Assembly (NCBI GenBank): GCA_002633025.1
Contig: NMRB01000011.1
Span: 486,150-550,149, forward strand
From: Notospermus geniculatus
Taxonomy: Eukaryota > Nemertea > Pilidiophora > Heteronemertea > Lineidae
Direction: 5' to 3'
Length of the DNA stretch: 64,000 nt
The number at the start of each line of letters is the position of its first letter. Position 1 is the first letter of the stretch. This document shows, in pieces, positions 10,626-21,436 of this stretch. The notes beneath the pieces were generated by a model. That model was not told the DNA's origin. It was given only the letters and a program-made list of their open reading frames with translations, and made no database searches. Position numbers and translations under genes: made by a program.

Positions 10626-10793
10626 ATCCGCTATAGTGGAAACGGGCCTTTGTACTTACACCTTGCGTGAAATTGCCCAAGATGATTAAACAAAGGGAGT
10701 TCGGACTACAATGGCGTGGCTACAGCTGTATATCTAGTCATCCAATTGTCCTCCTTGATTAAAGACTGTTTATCTGCCTCAGTCAATCATATT

Positions 10794-11565
10794 GGGTGGA
10801 ATTCACCAAGGCATTTTATCTGTCGTTTAAGTGTTGTACGCGTACAAATGTGCCAAAGCGCACGATCATCGCACACTTGAAGTTAAACAGCAACTCAAAA
10901 CATTGATTTATCTTGTGTGCGGACAACAAGCGTTTTTACGAACAAAAGAAAACTTAATCGGTCGTGAGGGTATGTTTATCTCCGCGATTAAAGCGGTTTT
11001 TCCACGATATGGACAATATGGAGCCCAAAACAGGTGTCATGTGCTTCTGCATAATGGATGGAAGAAAGAGTAGCAATAATTTTGACCATTTTGATCTTCA
11101 TATTGTGGATAGGCCGCGTAATGCATTGGTCATTAGGATACTTCCGCCATTTCGAAGAAAGTCACTGTCAGTGATGGACCGAATGCTTGATTTGTTTGTT
11201 TTTCCCGCCATCTTATTACCTCAATGAGGCCCATCTTCTGCTCCGCAGTGAAATTTTCAGCCCTCTTCGTTTTCCCCATGCTGGCAGTGCGACCACTTGA
11301 CCATCGGCTTATATTTATAGCCTACGCCTAATGCGAGTTACGTGATTTCATTGCGCGGATGACATAATAATGATTTATAACAGGCGTTTATTGAGCGATT
11401 ACACCAGTTTGTCCGCGTGCAGATAAAACAGGGATGATCGAGTGTTCTGAATCGCAATTTAAACGGTAGTTTATCCGTCCGCGGACAACGGTAGTTTATC
11501 CTCCGTTTTTAAGATAATCGGTCTTTAATTGCACGCACGATAAAATGCCTTGGTGAATTCCACCC
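10794..11565. mobile_element. 772-bp Harbinger-like TIR element
   Basis: The ends are inverted copies of GGGTGGAATTCACCAAGGCA, pairing for about 27 bp through TTTTATC. ATT stands directly outside both ends (10791-10793 and 11566-11568), a 3-bp target duplication. Three-base duplications and GGG-starting ends fit PIF/Harbinger. The minus strand carries the beginning of a Myb/SANT-like protein, the accessory protein of that superfamily. Confidence 0.75.
11133..11279 (-). pseudogene. Myb/SANT-like DNA-binding protein, N-terminal remnant
   Basis: A 48-residue open frame starting at ATG 11279. Residues 3-20 read KTKRAENFTAEQKMGLIE. This matches the pattern of the Myb/SANT-like domain in Harbinger accessory proteins and NAIF1/zeste-type proteins: a basic residue, NFT, a charged helix, then LL-E. 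The frame then loses the pattern and stops, so helices 2 and 3 are absent. GAG|GTAATA at codon 20 could be a splice donor, which would make this a first exon. It lies wholly inside the 10794-11565 TIR element, so it is transposon cargo. Not expected to function as it stands. Confidence 0.5.
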
Positions 11566-11789
11566 ATTTTGTTAGTCGTTCATTTACCCAATGGCAACAC
11601 TTGATGCTTGAGCGCGTATCAACTTCCTCAATATGCGGCAGCGTGATTTGAGAAAAGGATGTCGCTCTCTCAGGAAATTGAATTTTTTAGACAATTAATG
11701 ACAGAATAATTGAGTTGATTCTCGGCCCCAGGTGTGATGAACGCATGATTCGACCAGGTGCACCAGAATAGCAGTTGTACGGTCACAGC

Positions 11790-12040
11790 GACCTGGCTTT
11801 GCCACTGGGATCTAGCTCCTGCGACATTATCATATCGAAAGCGTCAGTGTCCTGTGGCCTGTTTCATAAAGTGACTTTAAGCTAATGGTACCTTTAACCA
11901 AATGGAAAATGCATTGAAGTTAATGGTACCATAAGCTTAAAGTCACTTTATGAAGCAGGCTCCTGGCTTTGATTCGAAGAGATCAAGTTACTGCTTGTTA
12001 ATTGTGTGTGATCAGTCAGCAATGCCGACCATCACCAACA
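11790..12040 (-). repeat. Segment paralogous to 59052-59165, split by a MITE
   Basis: Read on the minus strand, GTTGGTGATGGTCGGCATTG is followed by CTGACGCTTTCGATATGATA and GGAGCTAGATCCCAGTGGCA. The same blocks occur in the same order at 59052-59165. The MITE at 11856-11961 interrupts it. It could be an old repeat or a duplicated gene fragment. Confidence 0.65.
11856..11961. repeat. GGCCTGTTTCATAAAGTGAC MITE
   Basis: 106 bp with ~27-bp inverted ends and the inner palindromic word TTAATGGTACC in both arms. It interrupts the segment shared with 59 kb, so it is the younger insertion. Confidence 0.85.
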
Positions 12041-12045
12041 GGATC

Positions 12046-12569
12046 AACCTCGTCCCCAGGGGTCGTTCGCTTTCTGACAATATGGCGGACGCTTCACCAA
12101 CCCCTGGAATCAGGTTTGGTTTGAAAACCGGGATCTTTGGTCTAGGTAAGGTGGCAGCACGAGTCAAAATACCGTTAATTAATCTAAAATACATATTTGT
12201 GCTTTTTTTTACTTCTTTTTACAAAAAAATCTTCAAACCTTGATAGGCCTATTAGGTAACCTTTAATTTGATCCAAAATTTGTTTGGGTATATTCTTCGG
12301 TATATTCTTCTTATTCCCTTCAACTAATCAAATGCGTTAAAACCAAAGCTGATTCCAGGGGTCGGTGAAGCGTCCGTCGTTTTAGGGAGGTTTCGAAATC
12401 AAATGATAAACGTAAACGTTAACGACAACTTTATTTTTGTACCGAAAATGCAATGCAAAATCTGGTTAATGTGTAGTAAGAAAAATAACGTTGTCGTAAT
12501 GCTTTGGTTTATCGTTTGATTTCGAAACTTCCCTATTGTCAGAAAGCGAACGACCCTGGGAACGAGGTT
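12046..12569. mobile_element. CCTCGTCCCCAGGGG foldback, long copy with nested MITE
   Basis: The left arm starts CCTCGTCCCCAGGGGTCG and continues through GTTCGCTTTCTGACAAT to GACGCTTCACC and CCCCTGGA. The right arm is the complement. The right arm is split exactly after GACAAT by the 12384-12534 MITE. Confidence 0.8.
12384..12534. repeat. TA-MITE (GGGAGGTTTCGAAATC), copy 1
   Basis: About 148 bp with inverted ends GGGAGGTTTCGAAATCAAA, then GATAAACGTAAACG arms and an AACGTTATTTTTGTACCG core. TA flanks both ends. Six members occur here: also 15299-15446, 26930-27079, 33349-33485, 40571-40721 and 58301-58452. The TA target indicates mobilisation by a Tc1/mariner-type enzyme. Confidence 0.9.
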
Positions 12570-12882
12570 GCAACAGGATACGCTGGGCCCCATCGCTGCC
12601 AGACTTCTCTGACCTTACAGAGTTCAGCACCCAAAGAAACGAGGTGGATTTTTTTGCAAAGCCCGATGTTGGTAAATCAATGGATCATCTTCTAATTGCG
12701 GTTTTATAAAAAGTAATTAAAATCTATTGAGGAACTAAACCCTACAACCAATAAGGCGTCTTTTATTTAAAATTCAAAATTGAATTCGTAATTCAAATTT
12801 GGCGACGAGAATGGGAAAATTGATTTGATGTGGAGTTAGTAGACTGCCTGCCCTCGTAAAGGCTCCGAGGACAGGCACTGCC

Positions 12883-13334
12883 TAAAGCATCGCTTATGTC
12901 GCCCTACGCTGTGATAGAAACAGCGTCAACAAGTTGCAACTGGTAACTTATATCGCCACCGACAAGAAAATTACCGATCGGTCACAACTACCTGGAACTA
13001 GTTTATCGCCGTCTCTTATGTCGACAACGATTTCCTTTGATTTTAAGTGACGTGGTGATTAGGTCACGTGGTCACGTTAGGCCACGTGGAATGTAAAGCG
13101 AATTTCATTGGCTGTCTTCAGGATACAGTTGTCAACTAGTCGCTGAAGTTGAACATGTGCGACTTTCAGGATCTGGATATTTTTAGTTTGCAACTAGTTG
13201 GCAACTAGTTACTCTCTGACGCCCGAGAGCTTATGTCACCTAGTAGTTGTGACTAATTAGTTCCAACTACGCGCCGATTATCAGTTGCCAACTAGTTCTG
13301 ACTGTACGTAAGGGCGACATAAGCGAGGCTTAAG
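12883..13334 (+). mobile_element. GCTTATGTCGCCC element, copy 1
   Basis: About 450 bp with inverted ends TCGCTTATGTCGCCCTACG and AAGGGCGACATAAGCGAGGC. Internal CAACTAGTTGGCAACTAGTT-type words are tandem and inverted, as expected for transposase-binding arrays. A second copy, inverted, lies at 49136-49594 with about 90% identity by eye. Confidence 0.9.
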
Positions 13335-13521
13335 CCAACTCTGCACCTCACCAGTACATGTCTGTGGAGTCATTTTGTTTTTTAGAACGGGGAACCCCCA
13401 TGTATGATAGGTCTGAATGCACAATGCATTATCTTACCAACGCAGAAGAAAAGTCGGCCCGCCGACCGGCGCCTCTTCTGTCTGGAATCATGTGTACATC
13501 TCCATGATCTCCGATGGAGCC

Positions 13522-13690
13522 GTTGTAACAGTAAAGAATGTCTCCCTGTAAAAAGTGTCCGCTTCTATTGTTCAATGACGGATTAAGGTGCATGGGTATA
13601 GGAACCAATCACCGGAGATTAGAGTACAACAATAGGATCTTTTGTTCCTGGCACAGTTTTTCCTGGGGACATTCTTTCCTTTCACTCCTG
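13522..13690 (+). repeat. GTAAAGAATGTC element, copy 1
   Basis: Inverted ends GTAACAGTAAAGAATGTC and GGACATTCTTTCCTTTCAC. The core CGCTTCTATTGTTCAATGAC is shared with 37745-37935 (inverted) and 42831-43122. A diverged relative is at 39271-39440. Confidence 0.85.
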
Positions 13691-14029
13691 TCTAGGTGGG
13701 AAGTTGTTGGTGGAAAATGGTACTTAAAATTTACTACATTTTGTCCTTAAAAGTACAGTACTGTACTTATAAGGTTCTGCAGGTATGTGTTGCAGGCACC
13801 TCGCCCTTTTCATGGCACGTTGCTGTGTTCTACTGAAAACGATTCAGCGCAGAAATAACACTGAATTCCCATTATATCGTTGTGTGGTCCGATGTTGTTC
13901 CGCATTTATTTGTTGATTAAAGACTTCTTTTACGTGAGTCTTTAATAACGCTGTGCGAGGTAAAAACCTACACCTGTTATAAATAAAACGTTCCTGTTGC
14001 TGGTACACCCACGTACGTTGGTGCTCAAG
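13691..14029. other. No gene seen
   Basis: Unique sequence. Nothing supportable. Confidence 0.3.
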
Positions 14030-14180
14030 GTGGTGAACTGCTGTGGTGTAGTTGTTCGGGTCTTTGGCTTGTGTTCAGAAGTTCCCAGGTACGATCCCCA
14101 CTGTTGGCGAGAAATTCTGGCTGCCTCTGTATTACCCACTGACCGCATTCGATTACTTCCTCGGGCCTTCCTCGGGCAAG
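14030..14180 (+). repeat. SINE S3-like tRNA-derived remnant
   Basis: TGGTGTAGTTGTTCGGGTCT resembles the A-box region of the S3 copy at 26170. CAGGTACGATCCC stands where the B box would be. It is degraded and partly overlapped by the next MITE. Confidence 0.45.
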
Positions 14181-14217
14181 CCCCGGAAGGAACAAGCTGA
14201 GCGTGCGCACAACAGCC

Positions 14218-14322
14218 AGTAATCGAACGCTGTCGTGTTAGACACCAGAAAAATGTGCTGTGATTGGCTGAATATCCGCCATGACACTTTACTCGTGTCT
14301 AACACGACAGCGTTCGATTACT
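14218..14322. repeat. 105-bp MITE with exact 27-bp inverted ends
   Basis: AGTAATCGAACGCTGTCGTG through TTAGACAC is repeated exactly in inverse at 14295-14322. The centre is short and contains a CCAAT-type word. The exact ends suggest a recent insertion. Confidence 0.85.
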
Positions 14323-14567
14323 TTTGCACGCCGATGTACACTGATGTATGCGAGGGCTGTGTGCATCTCATGATCGGAAGTGACATCCTGCTTTGCATCC
14401 TGGGAAGGTTACACGAGAAGCCCACCTCGGCGGGTAGGGCTAGTCGCGCCTGATCCGAGCAAGCCCAGATGACGCAGTTCCGGTGTAAACGAACGCTGTA
14501 GAGCCTGTTCCGAGCTAGCTCGTGGAAGTAAACGAATGCGGTACATGTGTTCAAGGGGTATCTAGCT

Positions 14568-14832
14568 CAGGGCCGGATCCAGGATTCACAGAAGGGGGGG
14601 TCGTAGCTCGACAGAGTTGGTGTGCACCGAAAAAAATTAAGCCGAAACGGGGGGTCTGGGCCCTCCGCAGAAAAATTAGCCAATTTAAGTGCTTTTAGAT
14701 GCATTTTCATGATATCTGAGAGCAAAATACTAGAATTTTTATGTGATTAAATTTTTCTTGCTAAAAAATCATTGCTCTGCCCAAAATACATGTAGGGGCG
14801 TACGCCCCCCACGCCCCCCGGATCCGGCCCTG
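14568..14832. mobile_element. CAGGGCCGGATCC element (hAT-like ends)
   Basis: 265 bp bounded by CAGGGCCGGATCCAGG and CCCCGGATCCGGCCCTG, with G-rich/C-rich subterminal runs. TAGCT flanks both sides as a possible short target duplication. CAGGG ends are common in hAT elements, but the expected 8-bp duplication is not obvious. Confidence 0.7.
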
Positions 14833-15298
14833 TAGCTGAAAATGATGTCTAGTCATTGATTTCCTCTGGTAGCCGGAGTCAAATATTGTATTTTGAGAAA
14901 TACAAAAATCTCAAGCTATACAAATTTTAATAATCTTTAATATCTCGACACCACTCAACAGTCCAGATAATTTTGATGAGTCAATGACCAAAATCCTTAG
15001 TTCCAATTTATTAAAAATTAATACAAAAATCAGAATAAAATTACGAAAATAAATCTGGAATTTCAAAGGTTGTTCTGATGAGCTATACATATAAATTTTG
15101 GTGTTTCTAAATTTCCAAAATTTTGATGCAGGAACATAACCAACAAAATATTATTTCATATGGAACAAACCTTGTACATTGTCAAAATTGGGCCACTAGT
15201 ATTTGAAATATTCAAGATATCAGATGAAGGTACGTTTTCGTCAATGCCTGTATCGTCATGCACGGCACTTTGAAACTGTTCGTGCCATACATCATATT
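14833..15298. other. No gene seen; AT-rich
   Basis: AT-rich unique sequence with no convincing structure. Confidence 0.35.
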
Positions 15299-15446
15299 AG
15301 GGAGGTTTAGAAATCAAACGGTAAACGTAAACTTTACGAAAACGTTATTTTTCATACTACACTTATATTGCATTTTCGGTACAAAAATAACGTTTACGTT
15401 ACGTTTACGTTAACGTTTACGTTTATCGTTTGATTTCTAGACCTCC
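15299..15446. repeat. TA-MITE, copy 2
   Basis: Ends GGGAGGTTTAGAAATCAAAC and GTTTGATTTCTAGACCTCC. The right arm has tandem ACGTTTACGTT duplications, so it is slightly expanded. Confidence 0.9.
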
Positions 15447-15565
15447 AAATTTTGTATTCACTCCCTTTGGTGTCACTGCATGTAACTTGACTGTCATGAA
15501 AATAATCATAACCATCAGGGACGCTTTATTTCTTATTTAATACACTGTCGCTATGCGTGAGTAAA

Positions 15566-15893
15566 GGGGCCGTCTCAAAATTGTTTTGTTGCCCAAAAAG
15601 ACGAAGTGACTTCGTCTGGGGGGAGGGGTTCTCGATTTGGGGAAGCCAACTTCATCTTTTTTTAAAAAAAATGGTATCACTCTTTTTTTACAGGAGAATG
15701 ACTTTTTTATATGCTTTCTTGGTTTACTAGTGTTTTCACATGTTTTTCTTTATCATCTTTCCATGGCGACCGTCCCTACATGGATGAAGCCAATGTCAAG
15801 TGCCCACTTCATCTTTTCCCTGACCCCCCCCCCCCTTGAAAAGATGAAGTCACTTCGTCTTTTTTGGCATCAATGTAATTTTGAGATGGCCCC
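15566..15893 (+). mobile_element. GGGGCCGTCTCAAAATT element, copy 1
   Basis: 328 bp with ends GGGGCCGTCTCAAAATT and AATTTTGAGATGGCCCC. The subterminal words AAGACGAAGTGACTTCGTCT and AAGATGAAGT repeat. A second copy in reverse orientation begins at 63731 and runs off the window. Confidence 0.85.
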
Positions 15894-16594
15894 CTAGGTA
15901 CAGTATATGTAACATGATGCAGGAGACCTGGAACCACTTCATGGCTTCTCTTTGTACGATATTATGTCAGCTTATCAAGCACAACAATAGCTTGGTCTGG
16001 GCATTCCATACCGGACACAGATATCTATACTTCATGAATAATCGAATTTCGGCCGTACCTGACCAGCCTTTCATATTCCTGCGCTTAGTGTCATTGACCG
16101 GGCGGAAATTTGTAGCCAATGATGCGTTCCTTTCACTCAGATATTGGGGGGAGATCAGACAACTGGGTAAACGTTCGTTAGTTCATATCATATTACGGGG
16201 AATGTTTGGCGGATTATTCTGATTTCTCTTCGTATCAGCGCAGCTGAGCTGCCCTTAGATGGCAATCAATACCGAACACGCTATCACTTGATAAGGCCAC
16301 ATAAAATACAAACAGTTGTTGAGTGGCACTCCCTACGTTACGCGTACGGAACACACTCGACCTAAAATATTTTGCTTAAAATTTGAAAAACATACGTGTG
16401 CATTCAAATATGACGAAATGGTCGATATATACTGACAATTTTGTGATGGCTTGGAATTGAGATCGAAATTTAGTGGTGTCCTGTTTTTTGCCGAGTGACA
16501 CTAGCGCCACCAAACGTCATGCGTAGCAACGACTCGAGATCGTCTTGACGACTGCAGCGCCGCCCAACGTCTTTTTTGGCTACAACTCGAGACT
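15894..16594. other. No gene seen
   Basis: Unique sequence. A 113-codon open frame at 15881-16222 has no recognised domain and no initiation or splice context that I trust. Confidence 0.3.
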
Positions 16595-16870
16595 GAGAGC
16601 CTGATAGCCGAGTGGTTATCACGTCCACTCAGCAAGCAACAGGGTTCGGATTCGAATCCCTGGTCCATATGGGATTCACCATCCCTTGCTCTTAAGTCTG
16701 TGGCAGTAAGCCGTGGTGCCTTGTGCCTTGTACTGTACCTTTGCAAGGGCAGGTACACGTAAAAGACACCATACAGGTCTGGAACGTGAGTAGCTTGAGA
16801 TGGCCTCGTCCATTCCTACCAGAGCCAATAATGCTCATCTTCACTGAGTTCAGGTAAAGACTCGGCTTCT
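16595..16870 (+). repeat. SINE S1, near full-length copy
   Basis: tRNA-derived head: A box TAGCCGAGTGGTTATCACG, B box GGATTCGAATCCC. The body contains AAGCCGTGGTGCCTTGTGCC and AGTAGCTTGAGATGGCCTC. Other copies or parts: 8175, 23470-23600 (minus), 33528-33770 (minus), 34690-35390 (split) and 36686-37285 (minus, split). Confidence 0.75.
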
Positions 16871-17254
16871 CCTCCCTTGACCTTCATGCAAGCAAACCAC
16901 ATTCCGTGTTCAACGGATTTCCCCGGTCCCAAAAATAGCAATCAATCACGGCAAAGCTTGCATCGGCAGCTCGGGTATGTTGTTGTTGACATCCAACACC
17001 CACGTGTTTCCGATAAGGTTGACCAATCAAAATTTGATAAAATGACATCATTGATATTTTTTCTTCGGTGAACGACGACTTCCACAACTGCCGAAAGAGG
17101 GCGTACGAATAAATTATAGCAAAAGAAACGAGGCTTCCGACATGTCCGATTGGGCGCACGAGAAAATCCCAAAGCGTTCAACACGGAATCTGGCTGCTTG
17201 CTGCAGAGTATAGGAAGAGGTTAGCCGATTTCACACGATGCATTATGCAGAATG
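16871..17254. other. No gene seen
   Basis: Unique sequence with several overlapping short open frames. None is recognisable. Confidence 0.3.
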
Positions 17255-17310
17255 ATAATGCTTGGCTTCGCCCTGATGGAAAAATAAAATACAATACTCG
17301 AGGCAACATC
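17255..17310 (+). repeat. SINE S1 3' tail
   Basis: GCTTGGCTTCGCCCTGATGG followed by AAAAATAAAATACAATA matches the S1 tail. Confidence 0.55.
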
Positions 17311-18090
17311 AAAACGCCTTGAGATCATGAATAACAACGTCTTTTTTGCGGACATAACCGCCCATACTCTGCCGGCGAGGATGTTCACAAAATAACTCCT
17401 CTAATAATCAAACAAGGCGGATCTTGTCTATTTTACTTTTGGGATGAAAGCTCCTTATCTTTCAAAGCTTTTAGTAAACTTGCCACGCTTGACAAAAAGT
17501 CAGCGCAAACAACTCCATCCAACTCTGACGGAATGTTTAGGAGGTGGATTTCGATAAAAATAGACATCACCGCCAACATGATAGAAAATTTCTGCGGTAA
17601 TATTTCTTTGTGAGGTGAAAATGTGCAGCGTAATGGTAAACTCGGTTTTTAAGCCTTAGATGTAGAAGAGTGGCAAAGTCAAACATCAGGATGGCCGTAT
17701 AGTGTGACCGGGGACCAACAGCATAAATCGCAGGTAAAAACGGTGAAAAATACCAGGTAGATCACATTTCACGTGTGATATCATGACCGCCTCGTTGGGG
17801 TTTTCAGGTTTTTCATGTTCTCATGGTGAGAGAGCTAAAGGATGAATGTACTTAGCAGCGAACCGGTGTGAAAGGAAGGGTTGTCGTAGTAATGCAAGTC
17901 CGAGTGACAGTAATCTTTTACTGCAAAGTTGTGCTCGAATGGTGATGATTTATGTAGCCATGTACCTAATTCCTGCTTGAACAATATAATTAGAATTAAT
18001 TGTGGATTTTTACCTTCCTTCCTTCCCAATTCGGAATTTTTACCTTAGAGATTTTTACTTTGGGGATTTTTACCTATATTAGTTCACATA
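17311..18090. other. No gene seen; short ATTTTTACCTT repeats
   Basis: 17324-17360 repeats, inverted, the block at 7057-7090. At 18000-18075 four near-copies of GATTTTTACCTT follow one another. A GGTGTGAAAGGAAGG word at 17869 resembles the end of the GTAAAGAATGTC family. Confidence 0.4.
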
Positions 18091-18530
18091 GCCATAGCTT
18101 ACCGGTGTGAGCTATAGTGGTGATGTGGTGTCCGTTGTCCGTCGTCGTTGTTCGTTAGCAGGGCACGTTTCGTAACCGCCAATGATCTGAACCTTGCTAC
18201 ATGTACCTGAAACTTGGTACATTGGCCAGATGACACCAAGCTTCGGTCCGACTAGATTCTTGGTTTGGCCACCAGGTGGCCAAAACCGAAAACACAAAAA
18301 GTCCAATAACTCCTGAACTATGACTTGATCGTCTCCGAATTTTTAGCTCACCCTTGAGCTCTTACAATGGTGCAGCGTCCGTCGTCGTCCGTTAGCAGGG
18401 CACGTTTTGTAACCGCTGGGGCTATTGATCTGAAACTTGGTACATATACAGATGACCTATGACACCAAGTTTCGGTCCGATTCGATTCTTGGCTCGAACA
18501 CCCATCGCCTGCTGACACTTTTCCCGGCAT
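18091..18530 (+). repeat. AGCTCACC repeat family, two partial tandem copies
   Basis: Two successive copies: the first starts at about 18096 (AGCTTACCGGTGTGAGC) and the second at about 18343 (TAGCTCACCCTTGAGC). Both contain GTCCGTCGTC, GTTAGCAGGGCACGTTT, TCTGAAACTTGGTACAT and CACCAAG-TTCGGTCCGA. More copies are at 24550-24925 and 55720-56146. This is a widespread repeat type in marine invertebrates (general recollection); class not determined. Confidence 0.7.
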
Positions 18531-19044
18531 GGAGAAAACGCGGAATTCCACGGAAATCCGCCAAGAATCTGTAACTGTAATTATAGCTTTTAACAATGGA
18601 ATAAACTATACACTGGCCTTAACATATGTATCATATAATAATAATGAAATAACAAGGCCAAGCAAAGCAGTTGGAATGCAGCCACAGCGGGATTGTTTCT
18701 GTAGCTCAACCACCTTGCTACCTCGTATCTAGGGTAGTGCCAATATGATAAGAGATAAGGGGAGGGGACGGGAAGGGATGATTCACATGACAAGTTTCAC
18801 ACCAGTTAATGGTACTGTATAAACTGCAGACCACCAAATTATGTCTAGCGGAATTCCGTGGAATTCCGCGTTTTCTCCATGCCGCACTTTTCCCGCCTCG
18901 AAGCTTCCAAATGCCATAAGTCTTGATTCATTTTGAAAGTAGAGGGACGCATCCACTGAAATTGACAGATAATTCAGTCCCAACCTACCAACCTCAGAGC
19001 GACTTCCGACTGGTTTTGTGGTGGAGGGTCACATATCGGCCCGT
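18531..19044. other. No gene seen; short inverted CGCGGAATTCC words
   Basis: GAGAAAACGCGGAATTCCAC at 18532 and its inverse GGAATTCCGCGTTTTCTCC at about 18861-18880 are about 330 bp apart, possibly the ends of a degraded foldback (18525-18885). No exon seen. Confidence 0.45.
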
Positions 19045-19149
19045 ATTTTAGAATGCTCCTCAACGTAAAGGAGTTTCTCAAGGCTATTGGTCTTCTGTTG
19101 AGAACTAATAGCCTTGAGGAACTCCTTACGTTGAGGAGCATTCTAAAAT
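19045..19149. repeat. 105-bp near-perfect hairpin MITE
   Basis: ATTTTAGAATGCTCCTCAAC and its inverse bound two arms of about 47 bp with only a few mismatches. The loop is TCTTCTGTTGAG. Confidence 0.85.
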
Positions 19150-19162
19150 GGTGTTGTAACTA

Positions 19163-19408
19163 ATACCCCCATCACACTGAGCTAGTTCTCAGTACGTTCT
19201 TGAAAATTCTGCCAAACGGGATCAAACTGTGTGCGAACGGAGTGGACGTAGTGGCAACTTTTTACAGTCTTTTTACGAATTTCATGGACGGGAAGGGTGC
19301 TCCAGAACATCGATGCATTATTTGGCCAAGTGTTACACGTTCTAGCCCGTTTTACGATTTTTTAGGACGGGGCAGGACGTTTTGAGAACTACTTCAGTGT
19401 GACAGGCC
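19163..19408 (+). mobile_element. ATACCCC/TCACACTGAG element, copy 1
   Basis: Ends ATACCCCCATCACACTGAG and ACTTCAGTGTGACAGG; interior GGAGTGGACGTAGTGGCAAC. Directly followed by a second copy. Four copies are in the window. Confidence 0.85.
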
Positions 19409-19410
19409 CT

Positions 19411-19653
19411 AATACCCCAATCACACTGAGCTAGTTCTCAGTACGTTCTTGAAAATTTTGCCGAACGGGCTCAAACTGTGTGCGAACGGAGTGGACGTAC
19501 TGGCAACTTTTTACAGTCTTTTTACGAACTTCATGGACGGGAAGGGTGCTCCAGAACATCGAGGCATTATTTGGCCAAAGGGTCACGTACACGTTCTAGC
19601 CCGTTTTACGATTTTTTTAGGACGGGGCAGGACGTTTCAGTGTGACAGGCCCT
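19411..19653 (+). mobile_element. ATACCCC/TCACACTGAG element, copy 2 (head-to-tail with copy 1)
   Basis: Same orientation and over 90% alike by eye. It lacks the TGAGAACTACT block before the right end. The arrangement looks like tandem duplication or insertion beside an existing copy. Confidence 0.85.
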
Positions 19654-20893
19654 TTAATGAAAGTTGTAAACAGGTTCCAGTGTAGATAGAGTACATTTCT
19701 TTGACATAGTCTGGCGTTACACCTCGTTTCAATCCCTCATTACACGCTTAATCAAATTATATGCCAGCTTCGGACGGTATATTGGATTAACTGTGATCAC
19801 CAACGTTTGTGATAAGCAACGACTTGTTTGGGTTTTGATTAGGATGAAATCACGCGAAATGATTACCGAGATAAGGTGAAATCTTCGAGGATGGTGTGCG
19901 CTTGCTGAGCATCGATCCAGCTGGTTGAACAAGGAAAAAAATGCGAAATTGAAAGAACCCAGATGGACAATAACTTAACTTGATCATTAAAAATATCATC
20001 AAAAGGAAAATTGTGTTTTGACATCAGATCAGAGAAATTTCATAATCAAATACGTATGTACTAGTATCCTTTTTGAGTGTGGAATAACGCCTGGTACGAA
20101 AATTCAAATTCAAAAAGTGCAGTGTCATAGACTGTCGAAATACTTGTAAAGTCTTCAGTTCTGACCTGCCAAACTGACGTTGTAGGTCACGACAGCGGGA
20201 AGCCCCGGCTATTTAAACTCGTTATGAAGCCAATTGCGCTCATTACCAATGGACAGGAATTAGCCCCGGGCTCATCAGGTCGACGGGACGGCCATCTTTC
20301 CCGGAAATTGCCGAGATAATTTCATTGGCTGACGAGTGTGCGGCATCATCTGCGGAGCATGTCTGGGGAGAGAGCACCATGTCTACGTAATGATTGGGAC
20401 GATCATAACTCCAGGGCAGGAATTGTGCCAGACGGATCGGTATGGGGTAGCTCTGAAATTTTATTGACACTGGACATTTCTCCTCAGTTGGCTGCAGGGT
20501 TGTCGTACATGAGTAGATCAACAGGTAGGGGCATTTACCTACAGACCTATGTAGGCCGTTTCCTCACCGGTAATACAATCTATGGCCTTGTGATCTCAAG
20601 GGCGAGTTCGGGTCAAGTAAGAGTAGATTCACGTGATCAAATTTGAAGTACGCATGTCGAGTAGGAGTTCCAACCGAACTGCAAATCGAGTTGCTCGAGT
20701 TGTTGAAAGATGGCGTCTGCTAGTCCTGTCAGTACCAAATGATGACAACCACCCAATTTTTTGTACAAATATGATAATCATGCTAAACAGTTGTAAATGA
20801 GGTTTGTTGGACGACATTGAGCCTGGATATATTTATGTTATACCCAGGACGACATTATACCACCGATTCGGCGGTATTAGGGACGTAAATAGC
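19654..20893. other. No gene seen; longest repeat-poor stretch of the left half
   Basis: Overlapping open frames on both strands at 20243-20646 (up to 102 codons) have no domain, signal peptide or splice context I can recognise. No RNA gene seen. Confidence 0.35.
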
Positions 20894-21253
20894 GAGGTTT
20901 CGCAAATCTGACGAAACACAACGAAATACAAAATTGGACTTCACTTCCATGACGTAATGTATTTTAGGGCGTGGTTGGTACCACAAATATCGCCTGCTGC
21001 AAGAGCGTCTTTTAGCGTATGACGTTAGACCGATAGAGTTACAGTGTATATTAAACTTTGAAATTTATCTGGAAATTTAAACATTCAAGATGCACCATAA
21101 CTCTCTCGGTCTTACATGATATGCTAAAAGACGCACCGGCAGCAGGGACATTTGTGGTACCAACCATCTCCAGAAATACATTAGGTCCTGGAAATGAAGT
21201 TGAATTTCGTATATCATACATGTACTTCGTGTTTCGTCAGATTTGCGAAACCT
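20894..21253. repeat. FB1 foldback element, copy 3
   Basis: Complete copy with both FB1 ends. The central hairpin is reduced and ACATGTA has expanded in the right arm. Confidence 0.85.
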
Positions 21254-21436
21254 GAGTTTCTCATGACGATCCTCCTGTACATGTATGTACTGTACTCTAT
21301 TGCCATTGGGCGTTAGGGAGCAGTTGGGATGTAAATGGCCTGAATCTCTGCGTGATCGTTCACGTACAGTACATGTACGCTGTGGCCTTTGGCATTGTTG
21401 TGAGCGGTAGGGACGGTAAATGACCTGTGTGTTCCT

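Noticed and set aside
17718-18010. CRISPR-like or regulated repeat array
   Set aside because: ATTTTTACCTT repeats are short, irregular and without spacers; nothing prokaryotic is in the window.
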